From: Bifidobacterium eulemuris
Lineage (GTDB): Bacteria; Actinomycetota; Actinomycetes; Actinomycetales; Bifidobacteriaceae
Direction: 5' to 3'
DNA length: 64,000 nucleotides
Assembly: GCF_014898155.1 (NCBI RefSeq)
Contig: NZ_CP062938.1
Location: 1,860,001-1,924,000, forward strand
Position 1 is the first letter of the stretch, and each line of letters starts with the position of its first letter. Made by a program: the position numbers and the translations under genes. Under the pieces are notes generated by a model. It was not told the DNA's origin. It searched no databases and was given only the letters and a program-made list of their open reading frames with translations. Below, piece after piece: positions 30,673 to 40,226 of the stretch.

Positions 30673-32679
30673 CTAGGCGCGGCGCCAGATGGCGAAGGTG
30701 TGCGGCGGCAGGACGATGCGACGGTCGGTGGAGGCGGCGGGCCTCTCCGCTCCGGCGCAGTAGGCGCAGACCCAGCCGTTGGGCGCTATCTGCGCGACCT
30801 CATCATACGGACCGGCGATCTCCAGCGGCTCTGTGGGCTGCGTGAGCGTGTCGTCGGTGGGGTTGATGGCGATGCAGTCGTTGCCGACGCGGAACACCAC
30901 CGCCGCGTCCTCGCGGGGCATCACCATGCGGGCCCCTCCGAAATACGCGGGATTCTCGCGTCGGGTGCGGATGAGTTCGCGGTAGTGCTCCACCAAATCG
31001 GCCATCCGCTCGGCACGACGCCAGTCGAGCTGATTGAGCTGGGCCGGACTGGAGAACGAGTCGGAGACGCCGTGTTTGGTGCGGGCGAACTCCTCGCCGG
31101 AGAGCAGGAACGGCACTCCGGCCGAGGAGAACACGATGCCGGCGGCCAGCAGATTCGCCGCTTTGAGGTCGGCGCGGTCCTCGCCTTGCGCATCGTAGTC
31201 GGCAGCGGTGGGCATGCGGCGGGTGGCGGCGCACATCTTGTCCCACAGGGTCAGATCGTCATGCGCGGAGACGTACTGGATCACCTGTCCCACGCTGGCC
31301 AGTTCGCGAGAGGTCCCGCGCCAGGCGTCCACGGCGGAGCGGATGTCGTCGGCGTAATCGCCGGCTGCGCCGGTCAGATAGCCCGGCACCCACTGGTAGA
31401 ACACGTGGCCGCGCACCGCGTCCCGCGTCGAATCGCAGAACGCGCCGATGCGGGGGCTGAGGCGGGCCAGGCCGCGCTTGTCGGCCAGAATCGTGCCCGC
31501 GACCGGGTCGAGCGCGCTTTCGCGTGCCGCCCACGGCTCTCCGTGCATCAGAATCGTCGCGCCTCCGGGCAGCGCGTCGAGCGCGGTGCGGATCGCGTTC
31601 ATCGTGTCCACATCAATCAGTCCCATCAGATCGAAACGGAATCCGTCGATGTGGTATTCGCTCGCCCAATAGGTCACCGAATCGACGATGTATTTGCGCA
31701 TCATCGGATGCTCGCTGGCCACATCGTTCGTGCAGGCGGAACCGTCGGCGAACGAGCCGTCGGCGCGGCGGCGCAGCGCATAGCCCGGAATCATGCGCTC
31801 GAACCAGTTGTCGGTGGAGAACATGTGGTTGTAGACCACGTCCATGATGACCTTGATTCCGGCGGCGTGCAGCGATTGGATCATGCGCTTGCATTCCCTG
31901 ATGCGCGTCGCGCCGTCGAAGGGATCCGTGGAGTACGAGCCTTCGGGAACGTTGTAGTTGAGCGGATCGTAGCCCCAGTTGAAGCTGCGGTCGGGGGAAC
32001 CGAGGGGAACGGATTCGTCCACCGAACCGTAGTCGTAGAAGGGCAGCAGCTGCACCGCGGTGACGCCCAAACGCTTGAGATAGGCCACGCAGGTGGGGAA
32101 CCGCCCCTCGCCATCCACACTGGTGTCGCTGTGCGTGAACGCGAGGTAGGTGCCGCGGTGCTCGGCCGGCACGCCGGAATGCTCGTCATGGCTGAAGTCG
32201 TTGATATGGGTCTCCCAGATCACCAGCTCGTGGGAGGCGACGTGCGGGCGGCTGTCGCGCGACCAGCCCTGCGGGTCGGTCAGCGCGAGATTCACCACCA
32301 TGGACCGCCGGCCGTTGACGCCGGCGGCGCGGGCCCACGGATCGGCTGTGCGGTGGGTGGTGCCGTCGGCGAAACGGACGAGATAGTCGTAGTAGATGCC
32401 GTGTCCGATGCCGTCGCAGCGCACCAGCCATGTGCCCTGCGCTCCCGGGGTCAGCTCGTGGCATTCCTGCGGGTCGGCGCATTCCTCGGGACTTCCGGCC
32501 GCGAACAGGCGCAGCGTGACGCCGGTGGCGGTCGGAGCCCACACGCGGAAGGTGGCTCCTTTGCCATCGGGGATCGCACCGAGGTCGTCGTCGGCGTAGA
32601 CCGGATAGTCGGGGCAGGGGAGGGCCGGCTCGGCGGGAGTCCACTCGGCCAGGGCCAGCGCGCGGATTGGTTCGGACAC
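30673..32679 (-). CDS. pulA: Type I pullulanase (GH13_14 with CBM48)
   Basis: Debranching enzyme hydrolysing alpha-1,6 links of pullulan and branched dextrins. 668 residues, no signal peptide, so cytoplasmic. An N-terminal CBM48-like domain (GATFRVWAPTATGVTLRLF, about residues 40-130) precedes the barrel. The type I pullulanase signature FNWGYDPLNY (usual YNWGYDP) is present, as are DVVYNHM, GFRFDLMGLID with the nucleophile, MHGEPW with the acid/base Glu and YVSAHDDLTLWDK. GTG start at 32679 with AAAGGA 8 bases upstream. It follows malEFG with 44 bases between and is followed by the TraX gene. Confidence 0.93.
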   Translation of the reverse strand: MSEPIRALALAEWTPAEPALPCPDYPVYADDDLGAIPDGKGATFRVWAPTATGVTLRLFAAGSPEECADPQECHELTPGAQGTWLVRCDGIGHGIYYDYLVRFADGTTHRTADPWARAAGVNGRRSMVVNLALTDPQGWSRDSRPHVASHELVIWETHINDFSHDEHSGVPAEHRGTYLAFTHSDTSVDGEGRFPTCVAYLKRLGVTAVQLLPFYDYGSVDESVPLGSPDRSFNWGYDPLNYNVPEGSYSTDPFDGATRIRECKRMIQSLHAAGIKVIMDVVYNHMFSTDNWFERMIPGYALRRRADGSFADGSACTNDVASEHPMMRKYIVDSVTYWASEYHIDGFRFDLMGLIDVDTMNAIRTALDALPGGATILMHGEPWAARESALDPVAGTILADKRGLARLSPRIGAFCDSTRDAVRGHVFYQWVPGYLTGAAGDYADDIRSAVDAWRGTSRELASVGQVIQYVSAHDDLTLWDKMCAATRRMPTAADYDAQGEDRADLKAANLLAAGIVFSSAGVPFLLSGEEFARTKHGVSDSFSSPAQLNQLDWRRAERMADLVEHYRELIRTRRENPAYFGGARMVMPREDAAVVFRVGNDCIAINPTDDTLTQPTEPLEIAGPYDEVAQIAPNGWVCAYCAGAERPAASTDRRIVLPPHTFAIWRRA

Positions 32680-32723
32680 GGCGTTGTTCCTTTCGGTATC
32701 GCGAATCGAAGGCGGGCGGGACG

Positions 32724-33629
32724 TCAGCCCTTGACCGCGCCGGACATCGATTCCTGGTAGTACTTCTGCATCACGATGAAGAGAACCGCGATGGGGATGG
32801 AGATGACCACGGCCGCGGCGGCGAAGCGGGCGAACCAGTCGTTGAGGTACTCACGCGTGAGCATCTGGTACAGACCCAACGCCACCGTGTAGTTGTCCTG
32901 AGTGCGGCAGATCGCCTTGGCCATCACGAAGTCGAGCCACGGGCCGAGGAACGCGGTGAGCGCCTGGTAGACGAGCATCGGCTTGCAGACGGGAATCGTG
33001 ATTTTGGTGAACACCTGCCAGCGGGTGCAGCCGTCGAGATACGCGGCCTCGTCTAGCGACATCGGAATGGTGTCCATGTAGCCCTTCATCACGTAGAAGC
33101 CCGCGCCCGCGCCGGCCGAATAGACCAGAATCAGCGCGATGGTGACGCCGACGCCCTGCGTCAGCCCCATGGCCTTGAGGATGAAGTAGATCGCGACGAC
33201 CGACATGATGCCGGGGAACATGCCCATGATGAGCACCACGTTCATGAAGGTCTTGCGGAAGCGGAAGCGCAGGCGGCTCATGCAGAACGCCACGCACAGC
33301 ACGAAGAACACGTTGATCGCGCACACGACGATGGCGATGACCAGCGTGCGCATGAACATCGCGGGGAAGTCGAGCACATGCTTGTCGGTGAACAGCTGCA
33401 CGTAGTTGTCGAGCGTGTATTCCGTGGGGAAGAACGTCTCGTTGTAGGGGCCAGTGTTCTTGTTGAAGCTTTCCAGCACCACCCACACGATCGGGATCAC
33501 CCAGACCACGGCGAGCACGGCCAGCAGCAGGTGCGACAGCACATCGCCGACGATGCGGCGCTTGCGCTGGTCGTGGAGGAACGGGATCTTGCCGGAGTCG
33601 GTGGACGCGGCTTGCATTGCATGGCTCAT
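32724..33629 (-). CDS. malG: Maltose-type ABC permease MalG
   Basis: 301-residue permease with six membrane segments and a polar N-terminal tail of about 30 residues. EAA loop: DEAAYLDGCTRWQVFTKI. C-terminus YYQESMSGAVKG is MalG-like. The ATG overlaps the malF stop by four bases (ATGA at 33629-33626), so translation is coupled. Together with MalF and MalE it would import maltose or maltodextrins for the adjacent pullulanase. Confidence 0.92.
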   Translation of the reverse strand: MSHAMQAASTDSGKIPFLHDQRKRRIVGDVLSHLLLAVLAVVWVIPIVWVVLESFNKNTGPYNETFFPTEYTLDNYVQLFTDKHVLDFPAMFMRTLVIAIVVCAINVFFVLCVAFCMSRLRFRFRKTFMNVVLIMGMFPGIMSVVAIYFILKAMGLTQGVGVTIALILVYSAGAGAGFYVMKGYMDTIPMSLDEAAYLDGCTRWQVFTKITIPVCKPMLVYQALTAFLGPWLDFVMAKAICRTQDNYTVALGLYQMLTREYLNDWFARFAAAAVVISIPIAVLFIVMQKYYQESMSGAVKG

Positions 33630-35026
33630 CGGAAGCCTCCTTCATCCTTGTAGGACGCGCTGGAACGGTAGGTGATCAGCGAGACGATCGCCAGGGTGAT
33701 GAACGTGAAGATGCCGATGACGGCGCCGAGGTTGTAGTCGCCCTTGTCGACCGTGAGCTTGTACAGCCAGGTGATCAGCAGGTCCGTCTTGCCGGCGGTG
33801 GCGCCCACCGGCGTCGGGTTGCCGTTGGACAGCAGGTAGATCACGTTGAAGTTGTTCACGTTGCCCGTGAACGTGGTGATGAGGTACGGGGTGAGCACGA
33901 ACACCAGGTACGGCATCGTGATTCTGGTGAAGGTCTGCCACCAACTCGCGCCGTCGATGCGCGCGGCCTCGTACTGTTCGGCGGGGATGTTCTGCAGGAT
34001 GCCGGTGATCTGCATGATCGTGAACGGGATGCCGATCCACAGGTTCACGACGATGACGGTCACGCGCGCCCAGGTGGCGTCGGTGAAGAACGGCAGCGCC
34101 TCGTCGATCCAACCCCAGTTCATCAGCAGGCGGTTGATCGCGCCCTCCGGCTGGAGCATCTGGTTGATGACCAACAGGGAGACGAACTGCGGCACCGCGA
34201 TCGACAGCGAGAACACCGCGCGATAGAATCCCTTGAGATGGGTGGTGGGGCGGTTGATGATCATCGCCAGGAACAATCCCAGGAAGAAGTTGAGGAAGGT
34301 GGCGAAGAACGCCCACACCAGAGTCCATGCGAGCACCTCGCCGAACAGGCTGGCGTTGACGGCGCCGTCGGCGCTGAACAGCTGGCCGAAGTTCTTCAGA
34401 CCCACCCAGTCGAACAGCAGCACATGGTCGGAGTCGTAGTTGGTGAACGCCATGCACATCATGAACAGCGTCGGCAGGATCGAGAAGATGAGGATGCCAA
34501 GCACCGGCAGCGCCATCAGCGAGACTTGCGCCTCACGGTCGGTGATGTTGCGCCAATCCTGGATGAAGTCCGGGGCCTCACCGGTTTCAGCGGCCAGTAG
34601 CTGCGCCTTGTAGGCGGAGCGCACCGCGTACGCCCAGAACACGACGAACAGCAGGGTGATGAAGATCGTGGCCATGCCATAGAGCAGCACGATCACCGAA
34701 TTGTCGCCGGGGGTGTAGTGCCAGTATCCGTCGATTTTCTCGGCGGTCTGCTCGCGCCAGCCCAACGAGGGGATCATCGCGAGGTTCTCCGCGCCGGAGG
34801 TGACCATGAACGCGATGTAGGCGACTTCGACGGCGAGGAACAGCAGGCCTTTGAGAATCTGCTTGCGGGCGATGTTGCCCGCGCCCAGAATGAGGAACGA
34901 CAGGCGGGTGAAGGCGTCGCCGTCGGTGAGGGCCGCGCGCAGGGTGTATCGCGACGGCGGGATGTAGTCCGCTTTGCGGCGGATCAGTGCGCACCGAACA
35001 GGGCGAGCGCTGGTTGTTGCTTCCAT
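33626..35026 (-). CDS. malF: Maltose-type ABC permease MalF (long form)
   Basis: 466 residues, longer than the other MalF-type subunits in the window (284-302). An N-terminal extension of about 160 residues carries extra membrane helices (ILKGLLFLAVEVAYIAFMV and VIVLLYGMATIFITLLFVVF), as in E. coli-type MalF. EAA loop: EAARIDGASWWQTFTRI. AAAGG lies before ATG 35026, 25 bases after malE. The extended N-terminus is a family feature of true maltose/maltodextrin systems and supports that substrate here. Confidence 0.92.
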   Translation of the reverse strand: MEATTSARPVRCALIRRKADYIPPSRYTLRAALTDGDAFTRLSFLILGAGNIARKQILKGLLFLAVEVAYIAFMVTSGAENLAMIPSLGWREQTAEKIDGYWHYTPGDNSVIVLLYGMATIFITLLFVVFWAYAVRSAYKAQLLAAETGEAPDFIQDWRNITDREAQVSLMALPVLGILIFSILPTLFMMCMAFTNYDSDHVLLFDWVGLKNFGQLFSADGAVNASLFGEVLAWTLVWAFFATFLNFFLGLFLAMIINRPTTHLKGFYRAVFSLSIAVPQFVSLLVINQMLQPEGAINRLLMNWGWIDEALPFFTDATWARVTVIVVNLWIGIPFTIMQITGILQNIPAEQYEAARIDGASWWQTFTRITMPYLVFVLTPYLITTFTGNVNNFNVIYLLSNGNPTPVGATAGKTDLLITWLYKLTVDKGDYNLGAVIGIFTFITLAIVSLITYRSSASYKDEGGFR

Positions 35027-35051
35027 GTTGGGAACCTTTCTTCTTGGCGGC

Positions 35052-36301
35052 CTACATCAGGCTGGCGTAGGAGGCCATCCATTTGTCGGTCAGCTCTCGC
35101 GCGTTGTCGTGGGTCACCTCGTTGCCGAGGATCGACTTGCCGAAGTTCTCGCACGGGCCCCAGAAATTCGACATCTCGGGGATGGAGGGCTGCACCACGG
35201 AGGTGCGGGCGATGGTGTCGAGCTGGGCCTTGGCCACGAGGTTCTCGGCGATTTCGGGTTCGGAGGCGAGCGTCATGTCGGAAGGGATGGTGCCGCGCAT
35301 CTCATAGTGGGCCCTCTGCGACTCGGTGCTGGCGAGGAATGCGGCGAACTGGTCCGCGGCCTTCGGATGCTTGGTGTACGGGTTCCATGCGACCACGGTG
35401 GAGCCGGCGAAGGACTTCATCTGGGTGGGGGTGCCGTTGAGGTTGAACGTCGGCAGGGCGGCCACGCCGTAGTCGTCGCCGAGGTTCTCCTTGACCGTCG
35501 GCTCGTCCCAGGAGCCGGAGAACACCACGTCCACCGCGCCCGACTTGAGGCCGGCCAGGCCGGAGCCGTTGGAGTCGTTGACGAAGTTCGGGTTGTTGCG
35601 CAGGTCGATCAGATATTTGGTCACGGCCTCGCCGATGTCGCCGCCGAACTGCACGCCGGCCTCGCCGTCGGTGCCGTCCTCGCCGAACAGCGTGCCGCCC
35701 GCGCCCATGTAGAAGGCCGGCAGATACCACGAGTTCGTCAACGGGAAGGAGACCTTGCCCTTGGCGAGCATCGCGTCGAGCGAGGTGATGTCCTCTTCGG
35801 TGAACTTGCTCTTGCGGTAGTACATGAACCAGGTGTTGCCGCCGAACGGCGCGCCGTACAGGTATCCGTCATCGCCTGTGACCGACTGGATCATCGACTC
35901 GCTGCCCTCGTACTGCGTTTCGATCTGTTCGACCGCGTCGTCGCTCATGCGGCGATGGCGTTCGCCTCTTTGAGGGTGCCCAGCTGGTCGCTCGCATACA
36001 TGAACACGTCCGCGGCCACGGTCGGATCCTGCTTGGCGATGGTGGCGGCGTCGGCGGACGAGACGACCTGGTTGTTCCAGGTGATGTCGTATTCGGGGTG
36101 GAGCTCCTCGAACTCCTTCTCCATCGTCTGCAGCCATGAGTCCTCGTTGAGCTGGTCCTCCTGCGAGGCCCAGACCACGAGCGTCATCCTGCCTTCGTCC
36201 CCGGCCGTCACGTCGCCGCCGGAGCCGCAGGCGGTCAGTCCGCCGGTGAGCAAAGCGCATGTGGCGAGTGCGGCGACGGCTGATCTCCATCGTGCAATCA
36301 T
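35052..36301 (-). pseudogene. malE: malE maltose-binding lipoprotein, split by a frameshift
   Basis: Binding protein of the malFG importer, read as two overlapping frames. The first (36301-35945, 118 residues) has a signal peptide with lipobox LTAC, then MTLVVWASQEDQ and ends ...ANAIAA-stop. The second (35948-35052, 298 residues) begins MSDDAVEQIETQ and continues with typical MBP sequence (YGAPFGGNTWFMYY, FSGSWDEP, KHPKAADQFAAFLAS). The two add up to 416 residues, the normal family length, with no missing segment, so a one-base deletion near 35948 is the simplest reading. The break has an ATGA overlap, so re-initiation could still yield the C-terminal part, but without a lipid anchor. A base-calling error is equally possible. 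Start 36301 has AAAGGA. Confidence 0.82.
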
Positions 36302-36394
36302 CGTTGATTTCCTTTCTTCCACGCCGGCGTGACGTCGGCGTCCAATACGGCCCGCCCGCGCGTCCATGCGCGTCCGAGTCGGATTGCTGTTCAT

Positions 36395-36424
36395 AATGTA
36401 GCGCATTTCTGCGAACGTATGCAA
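36395..36424 (-). promoter_or_regulatory. malE promoter with operator TGCGAACGTATGCA
   Basis: Minus strand TTGCAT (36424-36419), 18 bases, TACATT (36400-36395). The operator at 36410-36423 overlaps the -35 and spacer and recurs in reverse orientation before the third lacI gene (40227-40240). Confidence 0.6.
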
Positions 36425-36504
36425 ATTGGTGTGATGGGTGTGTTGCGGCTTGAAAGCATTGATATTTGGCTTGTCTGGGAAAAAACTGTATGTGGAAGAA
36501 TTGA

Positions 36505-36544
36505 CAGCGTTCGCAGAAAAACTTTTTTGCAGGTATACTGCAAA
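36505..36544 (+). promoter_or_regulatory. Operator and dyad before GH13 gene
   Basis: CAGCGTTCGCAGAAA (36505-36519) is a reverse-oriented relative of the malE operator. TTTGCAG-GTATA-CTGCAAA (36526-36544) is a perfect 7-base-arm dyad that includes a possible -10 TATACT (36534-36539). Confidence 0.55.
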
Positions 36545-36581
36545 GCATCTCGCGCTGTCCGTCAAAGAATCGAGGAAGAAC

Positions 36582-38267
36582 ATGACCAACGCGACCGAAT
36601 CGATCGAACCGGCCGAACTCCCCGCGCGCCCGCGGTGGCTCGCCGACGCCCGGTTCTATGAGATCTACCCGCAAAGCTTCGCCGACTCCGACGGCGACGG
36701 CATCGGCGACATCCCCGGCATCATCTCCCGGCTCGACTACGTGCGGGACCTCGGCTGCAACGCCCTATGGCTCAACCCCTGCTACGATTCGCCGTTCAAA
36801 GACGCCGGCTACGACGTGCGCGACTACAAGAAGGTCGCGCCCCGCTACGGCACCAACGACGACCTCGTCGCCTTGTTCGACGCGGCCCACCGGCGCGGCA
36901 TGCATGTGCTGCTCGATCTCGTGCCCGGGCACACCAGCGAGGAGCATGACTGGTTCCTCGCCAGCGCGAGGCCGGACCCGAACTCGCGCACGGTCGTCGA
37001 TGGCGGGACGGGCCGCGTCGAGAACGTCTCCGAACGGTACCTCTGGACCGATTCGTGGATCTCCGGCGCCGACGGACTGCCCTTCATCGGCGGGGAGAGC
37101 GAACGCGACGGCACCTATGTGCTCAACTTCTTCAAATGCCAGCCCGCGCTCAACTATGGATTCGCGCACCCGAAGCACGGTTGGCAGAAGCCCGCGCTCG
37201 GCCCCGACGCGCTCGCCACCTGCGAGGCGCTGCTCGATGTGATGCGCTTCTGGCTGGACCTCGGGGCGGACGGGTTCCGCGTGGATATGGCCGACAGCCT
37301 CGTCAAACACGACGAGGAGGGCAAGCCGTTCACCATCCGCACCTGGCGATGGATGCTCTCGCGCATCCGCTCCGAATTCCCCCAAGCCGCGTTCGTCTCC
37401 GAATGGGGCAGGCCGCGTGAATCGATGGCCGCGGGATTCGACATGGACTTCTACCTCGACTGGCGCTGGGGCGGCAATCCCAACGGGTACAACCTGCTGC
37501 TGCGCAACACGGACACCCCGCTTCGCCACGAGGGTGACTCCAGCTATTTCAACGCCGATTCCGGCGCGTCCATCAAGCCGTTCCTCGACGAATACCTGCC
37601 GCAGCTGGCCGAAGCCGAACGGGCCGGAGGCTGCTTCGACCTCATCACCTGCAACCACGACACCCTGCGCACCGCCCAACGCCTGACCGAGCGCGAACTC
37701 AAGCTCGCCTACGCGACCCTGTTCACGATGCCGGGCACGCCGTTCCTCTATTACGGCGACGAGATCGGCATGCGATACCGTCCCATCCCCGCCAAGGAGG
37801 GAGGCTATGTGCGCACCGGCTCGCGCACGCCGATGCAGTGGGACGCGACCGCCAACCTCGGCTTTTCGAGCGCGCCCGCGGAGAATCTGTATCTGCCGGT
37901 CGACCCGTCCGCGGACGCGCCGACCGTCGCCGCGCAGGACGCCGACCCCGACTCGCTGCTGTGCTGGGTGCGCGCGATGCTGCGCACGCGCGGCATGGTT
38001 TCCGCGTTGCGCGCCGACGCCGGCCTGCGCGTGATCGCCGCCCCCGAACATGGGCGGCTGTTCGCCTTCGAACGGTTCGATAACGCCTCGCCATCGGAGG
38101 GGCGCGTGCTCGTCGCGGTCAATCCGGGGCGTGGCGAGGAGCGTTTCGAATTGCCGGATGGGCGTGGAGTCGTCGGCGATGTGCTAGCATCACTTGGCGA
38201 ACACCGTATGGAGCGCGGCTCGGCGACGATGGGGCCGCAAAGCTTCGCGATGTGGCGGCTGCAATGA
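36582..38267 (+). CDS. GH13 alpha-glucosidase-like enzyme
   Basis: 561-residue cytoplasmic GH13 member. Barrel start RFYEIYPQSFADSDGDGIGD. Catalytic regions: DLVPGHTS (Gly in place of the usual Asn before His), GFRVDMADSLVKHD with the nucleophile, FVSEWGRPRE with the acid/base Glu, and ITCNHDTLR with the third acid. The usual VNHT reads VPGHT, so this is a divergent subfamily I cannot name; glucosidase or glucosyl transfer activity are both possible. ATG 36582 has AGGAAG upstream. It is divergent from malE, shares operators with it, and is followed by a HAD hydrolase 39 bases later. Confidence 0.86.
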   Translation: MTNATESIEPAELPARPRWLADARFYEIYPQSFADSDGDGIGDIPGIISRLDYVRDLGCNALWLNPCYDSPFKDAGYDVRDYKKVAPRYGTNDDLVALFDAAHRRGMHVLLDLVPGHTSEEHDWFLASARPDPNSRTVVDGGTGRVENVSERYLWTDSWISGADGLPFIGGESERDGTYVLNFFKCQPALNYGFAHPKHGWQKPALGPDALATCEALLDVMRFWLDLGADGFRVDMADSLVKHDEEGKPFTIRTWRWMLSRIRSEFPQAAFVSEWGRPRESMAAGFDMDFYLDWRWGGNPNGYNLLLRNTDTPLRHEGDSSYFNADSGASIKPFLDEYLPQLAEAERAGGCFDLITCNHDTLRTAQRLTERELKLAYATLFTMPGTPFLYYGDEIGMRYRPIPAKEGGYVRTGSRTPMQWDATANLGFSSAPAENLYLPVDPSADAPTVAAQDADPDSLLCWVRAMLRTRGMVSALRADAGLRVIAAPEHGRLFAFERFDNASPSEGRVLVAVNPGRGEERFELPDGRGVVGDVLASLGEHRMERGSATMGPQSFAMWRLQ

Positions 38268-38306
38268 CGCGGTCGTGACGCAACATCCACCAGGCAGGCA
38301 AAGGCG

Positions 38307-39113
38307 ATGACGATGGACAGACGATACGATGTGGCGTGCTTCGATCTCTACGGCACGCTGGTCGACATCCGCACCGACGAATACGACAAGAAGGCGTGGG
38401 AGAAGTTCCGCGGGTTCCTCAACGATTCGGGCATGGGTGTGCACTACGACGACCAATGGTTCCTGCGCGACCTGCTCGACCAGGCGCTGATCCTCGAACA
38501 GCGCCGCGCCGCCGAACGCGTGCGCGAGGCCGGCGTCGAGGATTGCCCGGACGAGTGCGTCGAGCCGAACCGCGGCGAGGGATATCGCTCGCTGTTCGCC
38601 GTGGCGGCGCCGCAGGGGCGCATCCCCGCCGTCTGGCAGGCCCAGGCCGACGAGATGGCGCTGCGCGCCGCATGGGTGTTCCGCAAGGCCAGCACCCGTC
38701 ATATCGGACTGTATCCAGGGGCGCTGGAGATGCTGAGGAACCTGCGCGGGGCCGGCATGCGCACGGTGCTCGTCACCAACGCGCAATCCTGCTATACCGT
38801 GCCGGAATTGGAGATGCTCGGGCTGGACGTGCTGTTCGACGCCATCGTGATCTCCAGCGAGGAAGGCATCAAGAAACCTCATCCCGAGATCTTCCGCCGA
38901 GCGCTGGAACGTGTGGGCGCGACCCCCGACCGTGCGGTGATGATCGGCAACGACGAGCGGTGCGACATCATCGGCGCGAAGAACGCCGGCATCGACGGCG
39001 TGTACATCAATTCGGGCATCTCGCCCGAACATGATCCGCAGCGTTCCGAGGAGGCCGTGCTGTCGCTCGATCATCCCGACTACGACGCCCTGCTCGCTTT
39101 CCTCCTCGGCTAG
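38307..39113 (+). CDS. HAD-superfamily hydrolase
   Basis: 268-residue Rossmann-type hydrolase, probably a sugar-phosphate phosphatase or dehalogenase-like enzyme. Motif I is CFDLYGTLVD: the nucleophile Asp is present, but the second Asp of the usual DxD is Tyr, as in haloacid-dehalogenase-like members. Motif II is VLVTNAQS, motif III lysine in EGIKKPHPEIF, motif IV MIGNDERCDIIGAKNAG. A helical cap of about 110 residues follows motif I. In an operon with the GH13 gene upstream. A role in sugar phosphate handling is inferred only from context. Confidence 0.85.
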   Translation: MTMDRRYDVACFDLYGTLVDIRTDEYDKKAWEKFRGFLNDSGMGVHYDDQWFLRDLLDQALILEQRRAAERVREAGVEDCPDECVEPNRGEGYRSLFAVAAPQGRIPAVWQAQADEMALRAAWVFRKASTRHIGLYPGALEMLRNLRGAGMRTVLVTNAQSCYTVPELEMLGLDVLFDAIVISSEEGIKKPHPEIFRRALERVGATPDRAVMIGNDERCDIIGAKNAGIDGVYINSGISPEHDPQRSEEAVLSLDHPDYDALLAFLLG

Positions 39114-39148
39114 GCTTCGGCCGGCGCGGCCGCCCGGGGTATCTCCGG

Positions 39149-40174
39149 TCAGCGCGGGAACGGGGCGTCGGTGCCGCGCAGCACCAGGCGCGGCCTGATG
39201 ATCTCATGCGGTTGGTCGAGCGTCTCGCCGCGCATAAGAGCCAGTGCCTTGTGCGCGGCGTCACGGCCCATGTCCTGCGGATTCTGCCTCATGGTGGTGA
39301 GGTTCACCCAATCCGCGTTCTGCATGTCGTCAAAGCCGATGATCGAATAGTCCTGCGGCACGCGGTGCCCGTATCGGGCCAGCCTGGTGACCAGAGGGAT
39401 GGCGAGCATGTCCATCTGACAGCAGATCGCGTCGGGAAAGCGGTCGAGCGCCAGCAGTTCGGCCAGCGCGGAGTCGATGAACTCCGGGCCGCGCGGCACG
39501 GTAATCGTCTGCCAGTCCAAGTCGCGGCCCGCCTCCACCGCCGACTCGCAGGCGCGGATGAACCCGCGGCCGCGGGCGTCGACGCTGGCGTCCAACGAGA
39601 CGGCGGCCGCGGAGCACACGTAGACGATGCGGCGGTGCCCCAAACCGATGAGATGCTGCGTGGCCGTGAACATGCCCTCCTCGTCGTCGATGCGGATCGA
39701 GGCGTCGAGACTGTCGGAGGCCGAGGTGTTGATGCCGATCAGCGGCACATGCATGCTTTTGAGCTGCCCGACCTCGTTCGGGTCGATGGCGATCGAGGCC
39801 ACGAACACCGCGTCCACGTTATGCCGCACGGGCATGGTGTCGAAGAACTCGCGACGGGTCTCGGCCGTGTCGATATGGTCGTACACTGCGATGTCGTAGC
39901 CTTCGTCGCGCAGCGTCGCGTTGAGCCCCGCGAACACCTGCACGTTGAACCAGCTGGTGATCGTGTCGTTCATCAGCAGGGCCACGCGGTTCGCCTGTCC
40001 GGTCTTCAGAGAGCCGGCCGAACGGGAGATCGTGAACTCCAATCGGTTCGCTGCTTCGAGCACCTTGCGCCGGGTTTTCTCGGAGACCATGTCCGGCCGC
40101 GTGAAGGCGCGGGAGACCGTCGAAATGGATACGCCGGCCGCTTTGGCCACCTCATGGATGTCAGCTCGTGCCAT
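39149..40174 (-). CDS. LacI-family repressor, third paralogue
   Basis: 341 residues; HTH IHEVAKAAGVSISTVSRAF, hinge ISRSAGSLKTGQ, then LacI effector domain (VPLIGINTSA; DYSIIGFDDMQNA). GGGAGG lies before ATG 40174. The operator TGCGAACGTATGCA (40227-40240 in reverse) is 53 bases upstream and matches the one before malE, making this the best candidate to regulate malEFG-pulA-traX and the GH13-HAD operon, as well as itself. Confidence 0.93.
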   Translation of the reverse strand: MARADIHEVAKAAGVSISTVSRAFTRPDMVSEKTRRKVLEAANRLEFTISRSAGSLKTGQANRVALLMNDTITSWFNVQVFAGLNATLRDEGYDIAVYDHIDTAETRREFFDTMPVRHNVDAVFVASIAIDPNEVGQLKSMHVPLIGINTSASDSLDASIRIDDEEGMFTATQHLIGLGHRRIVYVCSAAAVSLDASVDARGRGFIRACESAVEAGRDLDWQTITVPRGPEFIDSALAELLALDRFPDAICCQMDMLAIPLVTRLARYGHRVPQDYSIIGFDDMQNADWVNLTTMRQNPQDMGRDAAHKALALMRGETLDQPHEIIRPRLVLRGTDAPFPR

Positions 40175-40226
40175 ATCGCCTCCCGAACGCCGTCGTCTAT
40201 GCTGCGCTCATTCTACTGCATTCCGC

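Noticed and set aside
30640..32760. 706-codon plus-strand open frame
   Set aside because: Antisense of pullulanase, no recognisable motif.
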